In this document: in pieces, positions 17,791 through 25,083 of the stretch
Position numbering within the stretch: the first letter of the stretch is position 1
Layout of the letters: each line of letters opens with the position of its first letter
Translations under genes and position numbers: made by a program
Assembly (NCBI RefSeq): GCF_001570905.1
Contig: NZ_BCSO01000002.1
Span: 62,001 to 126,000 of the forward strand
Source of the DNA: [Zimmermannella] alba NBRC 15616
GTDB taxonomy: Bacteria; Actinomycetota; Actinomycetes; Actinomycetales; Microbacteriaceae
Reading direction: 5' to 3'
DNA length: 64,000 nucleotides
Notes under the pieces: model-generated
What the model was told of the DNA's origin: nothing
Seen by the model: the letters and a program-made list of their open reading frames with translations, nothing else
Databases searched by the model: none

Positions 17791-19367
17791 ACGGCCCGTG
17801 GAAGCAGACAGACGACGCAGAACAGGGGAACACGCCCGATCACGCTGAAGCGGTGACCCCCGGTGCCGCCGCACCGGAAGCGGTGGGAGTTTCGGGAACG
17901 ACCGATGCGGAGGAAGCTGTGTGTGGCTCCGCAACGTCATCCCCGGCCCCAATGAGCCGCCGTGAACGTCGCCGCTCCGAGGGGCACCACCGCCCGGGCG
18001 ATCCAGAGCTTGAACCGCAGCGCAGCCGCTCCACATACCAGTCCACGGGCGCCGTCCCTCGTCTGCCGCAGCCGACGCCGGGGGAAAACGCCGAGCGCGA
18101 GGCAGCGTATGCCGTTCCTGAGCCTCCCCGCATGGACGTCGGGGGCGGCCTTCGTGAAGCGCCGGGTGAGCTCCATGTCCACGGGCCTCTGCGCCGCTTC
18201 TGGGAACGGATCAAGCTTGTACCGCTCATCATCCTCGTCCTCTGCGTGATCGCCGCGGTCGTTGCCGGCATCATGCGGCAGGGAGACCTCAATGCTGCGC
18301 TCTCCGGGCGACAGGCCGCTGTGCCGCCAATCGCGCCGGGCGCCGTCGCAAGCGCTGAGGCATACCCGAGCTTTGCCGAGTGCCAGCCCGCTCCGGAACC
18401 AATTCCTGCTGAGCAGCCCTGGCAGGGCGCCGCCTTTGCTGAATCGGAGGCCATCTTCACCGAGAACAACGTCTCCGGCGGCGAGCGCGTCATCGAAGGC
18501 CAGGACGGCTGGGTGTTCTGGAGCGACTACCAGTGGAAAAACTTCTCGCAGGCGCTTGGACGTCGCACCCTGAGCCAGGAGGAAATGGACGCCTGGTACA
18601 CCCACTACAAGGGCATCGCGGATGAGCTCGAAGCAGAAGGCATCCCCATCGTCATCCTCATCGCTCCCGGCAAGTGGGACGTCTACCGCGACAAGCTGCC
18701 GACCTGGACGAAGGACATCCAGGGTTCGACGACCTTCGACTACCTCCGTGCGGCACACCCCGACCTGCCGATCATTGATGTTCGCGACGGCGTTCGTGCA
18801 GCGCGTGATAAGGCCGACACCTACGAGCCGCTCAACTCGCACTGGACGAACTACGGCGGATGGGCGGCGTGGAAGACGGCCGCACCGTGCATCCAGTCAC
18901 TCGGCGAAGGCTTCCGGCACGTCGAGGCGCCTGCCATTACCTCGGTGAAGAACGAGATGAGCAATAGCGAGTTCGCTCAGGACGGCTACTCGGAGGCCCC
19001 GAAGGATGCCACGACGCCGGTGTGGGCCGAGAAGCCCTCGCCCATGACCGTCATCGGCAAGGACGGGCAGGAAAAGCAGACGACGAGCGACTACCCGGCC
19101 GACATGCTCGAGGCGCCGCTCACGACGCACACCGAGCACGCGCAGACCGACCTCACCGCGCTCATCTACCGCGACTCCTTCGGGACGGCGCTCGCGCCGA
19201 GCTGGCAAGCGTCGTTTGCCACCACCCTCCAGCGCTCACACGGCATCAGCTCGGACGGTTCGACGCCGGACATCGTGGCGGAGGCGAAGCAGCACAAGCC
19301 CGACATCGTCATCCTCGAGTTCACCGAGCGCTATCTGCACTTCGTGCCCGGGCAGCCCGCGCAGTAG
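17787..19367 (+). CDS. AlgX/AlgJ-like membrane-tethered O-acetyltransferase (SGNH-like)
   Basis: The 526-residue protein has a long polar cytoplasmic N-terminus (1-140), one transmembrane segment (about 145-166, VPLIILVLCVIAAVVAGI) and an extracytoplasmic domain with SGNH-like acetyltransferase landmarks. GQDGWVFW lies near 235, NSHWTNYGGWAAW near 350-362 (equivalent to the DxHxTxxG Asp-His motif, with Asn in the first place) and YRDSFG near 460-466 (GDSF-type Ser). The family acetylates secreted polysaccharides such as alginate. The start overlaps the stop of the acyltransferase gene (ATGA), which indicates translational coupling. The Asn in place of Asp is worth noting. The gene ends 5 bp from a convergent lipoprotein gene. 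Confidence 0.8.
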   Translation: MNGPWKQTDDAEQGNTPDHAEAVTPGAAAPEAVGVSGTTDAEEAVCGSATSSPAPMSRRERRRSEGHHRPGDPELEPQRSRSTYQSTGAVPRLPQPTPGENAEREAAYAVPEPPRMDVGGGLREAPGELHVHGPLRRFWERIKLVPLIILVLCVIAAVVAGIMRQGDLNAALSGRQAAVPPIAPGAVASAEAYPSFAECQPAPEPIPAEQPWQGAAFAESEAIFTENNVSGGERVIEGQDGWVFWSDYQWKNFSQALGRRTLSQEEMDAWYTHYKGIADELEAEGIPIVILIAPGKWDVYRDKLPTWTKDIQGSTTFDYLRAAHPDLPIIDVRDGVRAARDKADTYEPLNSHWTNYGGWAAWKTAAPCIQSLGEGFRHVEAPAITSVKNEMSNSEFAQDGYSEAPKDATTPVWAEKPSPMTVIGKDGQEKQTTSDYPADMLEAPLTTHTEHAQTDLTALIYRDSFGTALAPSWQASFATTLQRSHGISSDGSTPDIVAEAKQHKPDIVILEFTERYLHFVPGQPAQ

Positions 19368-19372
19368 CCGCG

Positions 19373-19900
19373 CTATCGTGCGGCATTGAGGGCGAGGCAA
19401 CTCGACTCGTCGTCAATGGCCGGGAGAGGACCGCTGTACGCTTCAGCATCGTTGTCCCCACGCCCGTGCAGATAGATAACGCTGCCATTTGCTGCTTCGG
19501 CGCGAATCCCTGACCAGCCCTGAGCGCCGGTTTCTTCTTCGGCCGAAGGGAATCCGTGTCGCTCAAGGATCGGATCGACCGTCGTCAGGACCTGGTTCAT
19601 GTCGGTGCGGCTGAACGCGAAGGAAAGCTTCGCTACTCCAGTGCTATACCGGCATTGGCCTTCCACGAACTCAAACCCACTGTGCTGCCCCTCGGTCGGC
19701 ACAGCGGCGATTGTGGCGTCAGGTTGGAGTGGCAGGAGTGCGTCCATGGTCTCGGTGAGGAGCGAGTCCATCTCGGAGGCGATCGTGGTCTGGTCGATGG
19801 GAGCGGCTGCTGGGGTTGGTCTGGTGCGAGGGGTGCTGCAGGCGGTGACCGACAGGATGAGAACTATGCTCAGCCCTGACGCGATGACGAGCTTCTTCAT
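19373..19900 (-). CDS. Putative lipoprotein, third gene of calpain-like operon
   Basis: The 175-residue protein has a lipoprotein signal peptide: MKK, a hydrophobic core LVIASGLSIVLILS and the lipobox VTAC, giving lipidated Cys21. The mature part has two further cysteines (GQCRYS and SSCLAL) that could pair, and no recognised domain. It is the distal gene of a three-gene minus-strand operon, 5 bp after the 19906 gene, behind a calpain-like protease with a WXG-like N-terminus. Surface lipoproteins next to secreted toxins are often immunity proteins, so that role is suggested by context only. Confidence 0.8.
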   Translation of the reverse strand: MKKLVIASGLSIVLILSVTACSTPRTRPTPAAAPIDQTTIASEMDSLLTETMDALLPLQPDATIAAVPTEGQHSGFEFVEGQCRYSTGVAKLSFAFSRTDMNQVLTTVDPILERHGFPSAEEETGAQGWSGIRAEAANGSVIYLHGRGDNDAEAYSGPLPAIDDESSCLALNAAR

Positions 19901-19905
19901 CGCAG

Positions 19906-20178
19906 CTACTTGCCGTCGTGGCTGATCGCAATGTCAAAGACGCCGCTGCGGACGTCCATCGCATCAGGCTCGTGCGCGGCCACAAACTTGATCAGGCCGA
20001 CCTTGTCAAACTGGACGGCGTCACCGAGCTCAAAAACGTGGTTGATCGGCTCGATGTCTGCCCGCCGAATGAGTAGACGACACTTCATGACTCCTGCTCG
20101 AGTCGGCGCCAACTGCATAACACCGATGAGCGTGCCATCGAGGTCGAGTTGCGACCCCTGCCGAATTGTGTATTCCAT
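19906..20178 (-). CDS. Small protein of unknown function, second gene of calpain-like operon
   Basis: The 90-residue soluble protein (MEYTIRQGSQLDLDGTLIGV...) is rich in beta-prone and acidic stretches, with no signal peptide or membrane segment. No family is recognised. It starts 30 bp after the calpain-like gene and ends 5 bp before the lipoprotein gene, so the three are almost certainly co-transcribed. Base composition is lower in GC than neighbouring polysaccharide genes. By position it could be a cytoplasmic immunity protein, inhibitor or chaperone for the protease. That is inference. Confidence 0.65.
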   Translation of the reverse strand: MEYTIRQGSQLDLDGTLIGVMQLAPTRAGVMKCRLLIRRADIEPINHVFELGDAVQFDKVGLIKFVAAHEPDAMDVRSGVFDIAISHDGK

Positions 20179-20208
20179 ATCGAATCCGCCTCACGACGAC
20201 TTTGCTGA

Positions 20209-21342
20209 CTAATTAACTTGAACCGCCTGGACATCATCGAAGTTCCGATAGAAGTCATCGGCGCTCATCGTGATGGAGCCATCCTTGTGGTTGCCGTCTT
20301 TTCCGGGGCCGCCATCTGGGCCCCAGGGGTTCGCAAGCGTCACTGTTCCGTTCTGGGGATCGACATCTGTGATGACGTAGACATGACCGTTCACGACGTT
20401 GGGATCCGTTTTCTCGTCGAAGACGCGGGTGTGCTCCGATCCGGCAGTGAGCGCCTGCCCGTTTGAGAGCCGTTGATCGAGGTCGTCGAGGGACGGTCGG
20501 TCACTGAACCACGGGTCGAGACTGAGTTTGTCTGCCTTCCGCCCGGTAATCGCCTGCATAGCGTCTTCCGAGTGTCCACCGTCAATGTCGCTGTAGGAGC
20601 CACCGCGATCCTGAGCAAGGGCTTTTTCATAGATGGATGCCCAGTTGGGCTGGCTGTTCGGTCCAGTGACGCCGTTGCCCTCCTTGAGGAAGCTGTTCTC
20701 GACTGTGACCTCATAGGGTTGGCCATTCTTGTCGTACAAGGTCACCTTGTACGTGTTGGTCAGGGCATCGTAGGTGATGTGGTCTTCTGGCCAGTTTGGA
20801 TCCTGCTCGGCAATGGCTCCGAGCGCCGCCAAAAGCCAGCAGTCACCGATGGCATGCTGTCGAATGGACTCAACAGGCGATAGGTCTCGACCCTGGCCCT
20901 CGTCGTAAGGGGTCGTATCCAGATCGACAGGCGCGTCGCGGTCTTCGTGCCACTTGTCGCTGTCAGTGGAGACATGAGGCATCTCGTCCTTCTTTTTGTC
21001 CCACGGGAAGGCGGCAACTTCATCACCAGGAACACCGTCTCCTGAATCAGTGAACGAACCGCCCGATGTGCTGTTGCTTGAGCACTCGTCTTGTTCGTCA
21101 GCTTGACGGACAAGGTCATCTGAGCGCTCATCAATGAGCGCAGCGAGCTGGTTGAGTGAGTTGGCCATTGCCGGCGTCGTCACATCTTTAAACAGGGTGG
21201 CATCGACGCCGAACCACACGACGCCCTGGCTTGCACTTAACGAGGTCTCAGCAGCGCTGTCAATACCGGTGCCACTCAGCGCGAAATCCTGTGCGACCCC
21301 CCTGAGCTCGTCTGTGTTCGCGCCGAACATTCCTGCTGGCAT
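20209..21342 (-). CDS. Calpain-like (C2 family) cysteine protease with WXG-like N-terminus; candidate secreted effector
   Basis: The 377-residue protein has all calpain active-site elements: Gln162 and Cys168 in RQHAIGDCWLLAALG (Gln six residues before Cys, the oxyanion position), His320 in NGHVYVITDVD and Asn338 in LANPWGP. The first 85 residues are predicted helical with a central VVWFGVD turn (residues 41-47), resembling the helix-W-x-G-helix of ESX/type VII secreted proteins. A Ser/Gly/Asp-rich linker follows (86-135). There is no signal peptide. A rare TTA leucine codon (Leu35) and lower GC suggest acquisition. It leads a three-gene operon. The likeliest reading is a secreted antibacterial or host-directed protease. 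A housekeeping intracellular protease is the alternative. Confidence 0.8.
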   Translation of the reverse strand: MPAGMFGANTDELRGVAQDFALSGTGIDSAAETSLSASQGVVWFGVDATLFKDVTTPAMANSLNQLAALIDERSDDLVRQADEQDECSSNSTSGGSFTDSGDGVPGDEVAAFPWDKKKDEMPHVSTDSDKWHEDRDAPVDLDTTPYDEGQGRDLSPVESIRQHAIGDCWLLAALGAIAEQDPNWPEDHITYDALTNTYKVTLYDKNGQPYEVTVENSFLKEGNGVTGPNSQPNWASIYEKALAQDRGGSYSDIDGGHSEDAMQAITGRKADKLSLDPWFSDRPSLDDLDQRLSNGQALTAGSEHTRVFDEKTDPNVVNGHVYVITDVDPQNGTVTLANPWGPDGGPGKDGNHKDGSITMSADDFYRNFDDVQAVQVN

Positions 21343-21554
21343 GATTCCCCCGTTTGCCTACCCCTGAGATGATGCGCAATGCGGGATCAAGCCTAGAGCG
21401 CCCTGAGGGCTTGGACATCCGCCTTTCGAAGTACCACGGCTCCGCGGAGGGCCTACCGTCGATGGCCGCGTGTATGTGGTTATCTGGGAGATGAAGAGCG
21501 TTGGATCAAGCAGGCGCTCGTTGTGTCATTGAGCAAGCTGAAGGAATCCCATAC

Positions 21555-22613
21555 ATGACCACCACGTGCCTCGTCACCGGCGGTGCCGGCTTTATCGGCT
21601 GTGCCATTTCTGGCCTGCTCGCTGAGCAGTTCGACCGCGTCGTCGCGGTTGACAGCCTGCACCCGCAAATCCACCCGAGCGACGAGCGCCCTGCCGCCCT
21701 CGACGAGCGCGTTGAGTTCGTCAAGGGCGACGTCCGTGACGCCGACATGTGGGACCGCCTCCTCCAGGACGTCAAGCCCACCCACGTCGTCCACCTTGCC
21801 GCCGAGACCGGCACGGGCCAGTCGCTCACCGAGGCGACCCGCCACGCCACCGCCAACGTCGTCGGCACCACCGAGATGCTCGACGCGTTTGTGCGCCACA
21901 ACGCGCTTCCGGAGAAGATCGTCCTCACCTCGAGCCGCGCCGTTTACGGCGAGGGCAAGTGGGTCGACGGTGACGGCAACGAGACCTACCCGGGTCAGCG
22001 GTCGGCCGCCATGCTCGAGCGTGGCGAGTGGGACTTCCCGGGCCTCACGGCCACGCCCTTCGTTTCCTCGCAGGTGAAGCCGACGCCGACGAGCGTCTAC
22101 GGTTCGACGAAGCTCGCACAGGAGCACATCCTCACCTCGTGGTGCCTCGCCATGAACGTGACGCCGGTGCTCTACCGCCTGCAGAACGTCTACGGCCCCG
22201 GCCAGTCGCTCATCAACCCCTACACCGGCATCGTGTCGTTCTTCGCTCAGACCGCGAAGCGCGGCGAGACGATCCCCGTGTACGAAGACGGCCAGATCAT
22301 CCGCGACTTCGTGTTCATCGACGACGTCGCTGACGCCATCGTGAAGGGTGTCCTGCACTCGGGCGCCAACCAGCACGCCTACGACATCGGCTCCGGCGAA
22401 GGTACCTCGATCCTCCGTCTTGCTGAGCTCATCGCCGAGCACTACGGTGCGCCGGCCCCCGAAATCAACGGCAAGTTCCGTAACGGTGACGTGCGTCACG
22501 CATCGTGCGAGATTGACGCCGCCAAGGAAGCACTCGGCTGGGAGCCGAAGGTCATGGTCGATGAGGGTGTCGTCCGCCTGTGCCAGTGGATCGACCAGGA
22601 GGTCGGGCGATAA
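21555..22613 (+). CDS. NAD-dependent epimerase/dehydratase, dTDP-L-rhamnose 4-epimerase-like
   Basis: The 352-residue extended short-chain dehydrogenase has VTGGAGFIG at residues 7-15 for NAD binding, HLAAETGTGQS, the SSRAVYGEG strand with catalytic Ser, and Y182-G-S-T-K186 as the YxxxK pair. The long insert between the Ser and Tyr motifs, containing MLERGEWDF, is a feature I associate with dTDP-L-rhamnose 4-epimerases that make dTDP-6-deoxy-L-talose. UDP-sugar 4-epimerisation is the alternative. GAAGGA lies about 8-9 nt before the ATG. It begins a plus-strand operon with the ABC exporter genes, whose permease frame overlaps its 3' end. It presumably supplies a sugar nucleotide for the exported glycan. 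Confidence 0.85.
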   Translation: MTTTCLVTGGAGFIGCAISGLLAEQFDRVVAVDSLHPQIHPSDERPAALDERVEFVKGDVRDADMWDRLLQDVKPTHVVHLAAETGTGQSLTEATRHATANVVGTTEMLDAFVRHNALPEKIVLTSSRAVYGEGKWVDGDGNETYPGQRSAAMLERGEWDFPGLTATPFVSSQVKPTPTSVYGSTKLAQEHILTSWCLAMNVTPVLYRLQNVYGPGQSLINPYTGIVSFFAQTAKRGETIPVYEDGQIIRDFVFIDDVADAIVKGVLHSGANQHAYDIGSGEGTSILRLAELIAEHYGAPAPEINGKFRNGDVRHASCEIDAAKEALGWEPKVMVDEGVVRLCQWIDQEVGR

Positions 22614-23494
22614 CCGAGACGACGGCCACTTCGGCCGAATCGGCACGAGCCGGGCGGGGGAGTCGCTTCGCGAAGCATCCCACGCTCGGCCTTGTGGCGA
22701 ACCTGACGCTGCGCGAGATCCGATCCGAATACAACCGGACGGCGCTCGGTCGGCTGTGGTCGCTGCTCAACCCGCTCGCCACGATCGCGATCTTCGCGAT
22801 CATTTTTGGGCTGCTCTTCCGCGCCGAGCCGCACGTCGGCACGAACTCGGGGCTGCAGAACTACGCGCTCTGGGTCGCCTGCGGCATCATCCCGTGGAGC
22901 TTCATCTCGACCGGCATCATGGCTGGCATGGGCTCGCTCGTCGCCAACACGGGGCTCCTCACGAAGGTGTTTTTCCCGCGCTGGGTGCTCGTCGCCTCAA
23001 GCGTCGCGTCCAAGACCTCTACGCACCTCATTGAGCTCTGTGTCCTCGCCGTCATCATGGCGATCTTTGGCGGATGGCAGGTGCTGCTTGTTGCGCCCGT
23101 GCTCATCCCGATCGTCATCCTGAGCGCAGCATTTGTGCTCGGTATCAGCCTCATCCTCTCGGTCACGGTCGTCTACTTCCGCGACATGGAGCACCTCTGG
23201 GCTGTGTTCAACCAGGTGTGGTTCTACGGCACAGGCGTCGTGTTCGGTGTCGAACTCGTCGCGGCCGCAGAAGAGCAGCTCGCGCACGACACCGGCACGC
23301 GCTGGCCGCTCCTCGCCGTGTTCCAGGCGAATCCCGCCCACCAGTTCCTTGAGGCCTACCGCGCAGTGCTCTATGACTTCGCGCTGCCGAGCTGGGAGAC
23401 CTGGGCGCACATCACGGCCTGGGCGATCGCCATGCTCGGCATCGGTTGGTTCGTCTTCAAACGCTTCTCGGGCCGCGTTGTAGAGGAACTGTAA
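22580..23494 (+). CDS. ABC-2 type polysaccharide export permease (Wzm-like)
   Basis: The roughly 300-residue membrane protein has the family N-terminal motif LTLREIRSEYNRTALGRLWSL followed by six hydrophobic segments, as in O-antigen and teichoic-acid exporters (Wzm/TagG). With the ATPase at 23494 it would export undecaprenyl-linked glycan. The start is uncertain. GTG at 22580 or 22586 overlaps the epimerase gene and lacks a ribosome-binding site. A strong AGGAGGT instead points to ATA at 22610-22612, which overlaps the epimerase TAA exactly where an ATGA overlap would be expected. The stop shares a base with the ATPase ATG (TAATG). Confidence 0.9.
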   Translation: MPVDRPGGRAITETTATSAESARAGRGSRFAKHPTLGLVANLTLREIRSEYNRTALGRLWSLLNPLATIAIFAIIFGLLFRAEPHVGTNSGLQNYALWVACGIIPWSFISTGIMAGMGSLVANTGLLTKVFFPRWVLVASSVASKTSTHLIELCVLAVIMAIFGGWQVLLVAPVLIPIVILSAAFVLGISLILSVTVVYFRDMEHLWAVFNQVWFYGTGVVFGVELVAAAEEQLAHDTGTRWPLLAVFQANPAHQFLEAYRAVLYDFALPSWETWAHITAWAIAMLGIGWFVFKRFSGRVVEEL

Positions 23495-24693
23495 TGACCG
23501 CTCCCGCGATCACCGTTGACAACGTCTCGAAGACCTTCCGCGTCTATAAGGACCGCAATCGTTCGCTCAAGGCAACGATCCTTTCGGGGCACCGCGCCAG
23601 CTACGAAGAATTCTGGGCCCTCCGGGATGTCTCGCTCGAGATTCCCGAGGGCAAGACCTTTGGTCTCCTCGGGAACAACGGCTCGGGGAAGTCAACGCTC
23701 CTCAAGTGCATTGCACGGATTCTGGAGCCCAACCGCGGCAGCATCTCGCACCGGGGCCGACTCGCGGCGATGCTCGAGGTCGGTTCGGGATTCCACCCCG
23801 AGCTCACTGGGCGCGAAAACGTCTACCTCAACGGTTCGATCCTCGGCATGAGCCGGCAAGAGATCGACCGCAAGCTCGAGTCGATCGTCGACTTTTCTGG
23901 CGTCGGTCAGTTCATCGACCAGCCGGTGAAGAATTACTCCTCGGGCATGTACGTGCGGCTTGGCTTTGCCGTGTCGATCCACGTGGAGCCTGACATTCTC
24001 CTCGTCGACGAAGTGCTTGCCGTCGGTGACATTGCCTTCCAAGAGAAGTGCATGGAGAAGTTCGCGGAACTCAAGCGTTCGGGGCGCACCGTTGTCGTGG
24101 TCTCGCACGGTCTCGAGCAGATGCGCTCCTTCTGCGATGAAGCGGCCTGGCTCTCGAAGGGTGAGCTGCGCGCGGTCGGCAACGCCCGCGACATCATCGA
24201 CGACTATGCGAACCTTGAGCACGGCGCGACGACGGATGCGCAGGGCGGCACCCGTTTTGGCACGGGTGAAGCTGTCGTCTCGAAGATTGAGCTCTTGGAT
24301 GCTTCTGGGCGCGAGGTGCGGCACCTGCGCACGGGAGATGCCGCGACGATCCGCCTCCACTACCTCGCGAAGGAGCGCGTCGAGAAACCGGTGTTCGGTG
24401 CCTCGATCGACTCGGTCGACGGGCCGTACATGTGGGGTCACCACGGCCGCGACGCGGGCTTTGTGCCCGAGTCGATTGGCCCTGGGGAGGGGTCGATTGA
24501 TATCGACATCCCGGCCATCACCTTCCGCCCTGGCACCTTCCAGATTTCAGCGTCGATTCAAGACTCGACGTGCACGCACATGTATGGCGCGTGGCAGCGG
24601 GCGGTGACCTTCGCGGTAGGGCCGGGCGAGCCTTTCGAATCGGGTGGCCTCGTGACCCTCGGCACCCGCTTCGGCAACCACCGAACCCGCTAG
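23494..24693 (+). CDS. ABC transporter ATP-binding protein with Wzt C-terminal domain
   Basis: The 399-residue ATPase of the polysaccharide exporter has Walker A GNNGSGKST at 60-68, signature YSSGM near 148, Walker B ILLVDEVLAVGD near 169-180 and the switch His in VVVSHG. Residues 250-399 form a beta-rich Wzt C-terminal domain, including VSKIELLDASG, RLHYLAKERVEKPVFGASI and a GTFQISASIQD strand. In O-antigen exporters this domain recognises the modified end of the glycan, so export may depend on a terminal modification. The ATG overlaps the permease stop by one base. A 21-bp-arm inverted repeat follows the gene. Confidence 0.95.
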   Translation: MTAPAITVDNVSKTFRVYKDRNRSLKATILSGHRASYEEFWALRDVSLEIPEGKTFGLLGNNGSGKSTLLKCIARILEPNRGSISHRGRLAAMLEVGSGFHPELTGRENVYLNGSILGMSRQEIDRKLESIVDFSGVGQFIDQPVKNYSSGMYVRLGFAVSIHVEPDILLVDEVLAVGDIAFQEKCMEKFAELKRSGRTVVVVSHGLEQMRSFCDEAAWLSKGELRAVGNARDIIDDYANLEHGATTDAQGGTRFGTGEAVVSKIELLDASGREVRHLRTGDAATIRLHYLAKERVEKPVFGASIDSVDGPYMWGHHGRDAGFVPESIGPGEGSIDIDIPAITFRPGTFQISASIQDSTCTHMYGAWQRAVTFAVGPGEPFESGGLVTLGTRFGNHRTR

Positions 24694-24713
24694 CCGCCCG
24701 CGTGTGCTGTCAG

Positions 24714-24775
24714 AATTGCACGCTCTAGGGAACACGACGCTCTATATGGGGGTCTGTTCCGTAGAGCGTGCAATT
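24714..24775. repeat. Long inverted repeat (21-bp arms, one mismatch, 20-nt loop)
   Basis: The arms 24714-24734 and 24755-24775 pair over 21 positions with one G-G mismatch. The loop contains ACGCTCTA, a second copy of an octamer in the left arm, also inverted in the right arm. This is the same design as the unrelated-sequence repeat at 9666-9721, which also lies 3' of a plus-strand operon. It may act as the wzt terminator or be a small mobile or structured element. Confidence 0.7.
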
Positions 24776-24801
24776 TGGTCAAGAGTGCGGCCACGAGAGC
24801 G

Positions 24802-24819
24802 AATTACACGCGTGTGATT
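24802..24819. promoter_or_regulatory. Palindromic operator-like site, same as at whiB
   Basis: AATTACAC, two bases, GTGTGATT: a palindrome with one mismatch that matches the perfect site overlapping the whiB -10 box at 34918-34935. It lies 265 bp before the next ATG. A shared regulator is inferred; its identity is unknown. Confidence 0.5.
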
Positions 24820-24940
24820 TAGCACATTTCGGGCGTTTTGCCGAGATTTTTGCACACGGCGTGTCGCGAGTGGTGGGTGTGGCGCGTGTGGCTTGAGATC
24901 CGCGCCAGTATGCGGAAATCGGCGTTTCTGGGGTGGCAAA

Positions 24941-24958
24941 TGTGACGAATGTGACGAA
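24941..24958 (+). promoter_or_regulatory. Tandem 9-bp repeat, possible regulator site
   Basis: TGTGACGAA occurs twice without a gap. Direct repeats of a GTnAC core at this spacing resemble sites of OmpR-family regulators, and MtrA (encoded at 49964) is one candidate. Sequence alone does not prove it. Confidence 0.35.
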
Positions 24959-25083
24959 CGAGCTTCGTGATCTAACTGTGGCCTTTGTGGCAGAAGATCT
25001 GCATACTTAGTTCTCGTTGGACCATCAGTGCGCTCCCCGCGCTCGAGGTTGAACCTGTCACGCCCCCAACCCGAGGGAACACC

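Larger units (their letters stand above)
24694..25083. other. 390-bp intergenic region before the large secreted protein
   Basis: No credible gene. It contains, in order, the inverted repeat 24714-24775, the palindrome AATTACAC-GC-GTGTGATT (24802-24819), a stretch less GC-rich than the surrounding genes, the tandem 9-mer TGTGACGAA twice (24941-24958), and a GAGGGA ribosome-binding site 5 nt before the ATG at 25084. The concentration of signals suggests a regulated promoter for the downstream gene. Confidence 0.6.
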
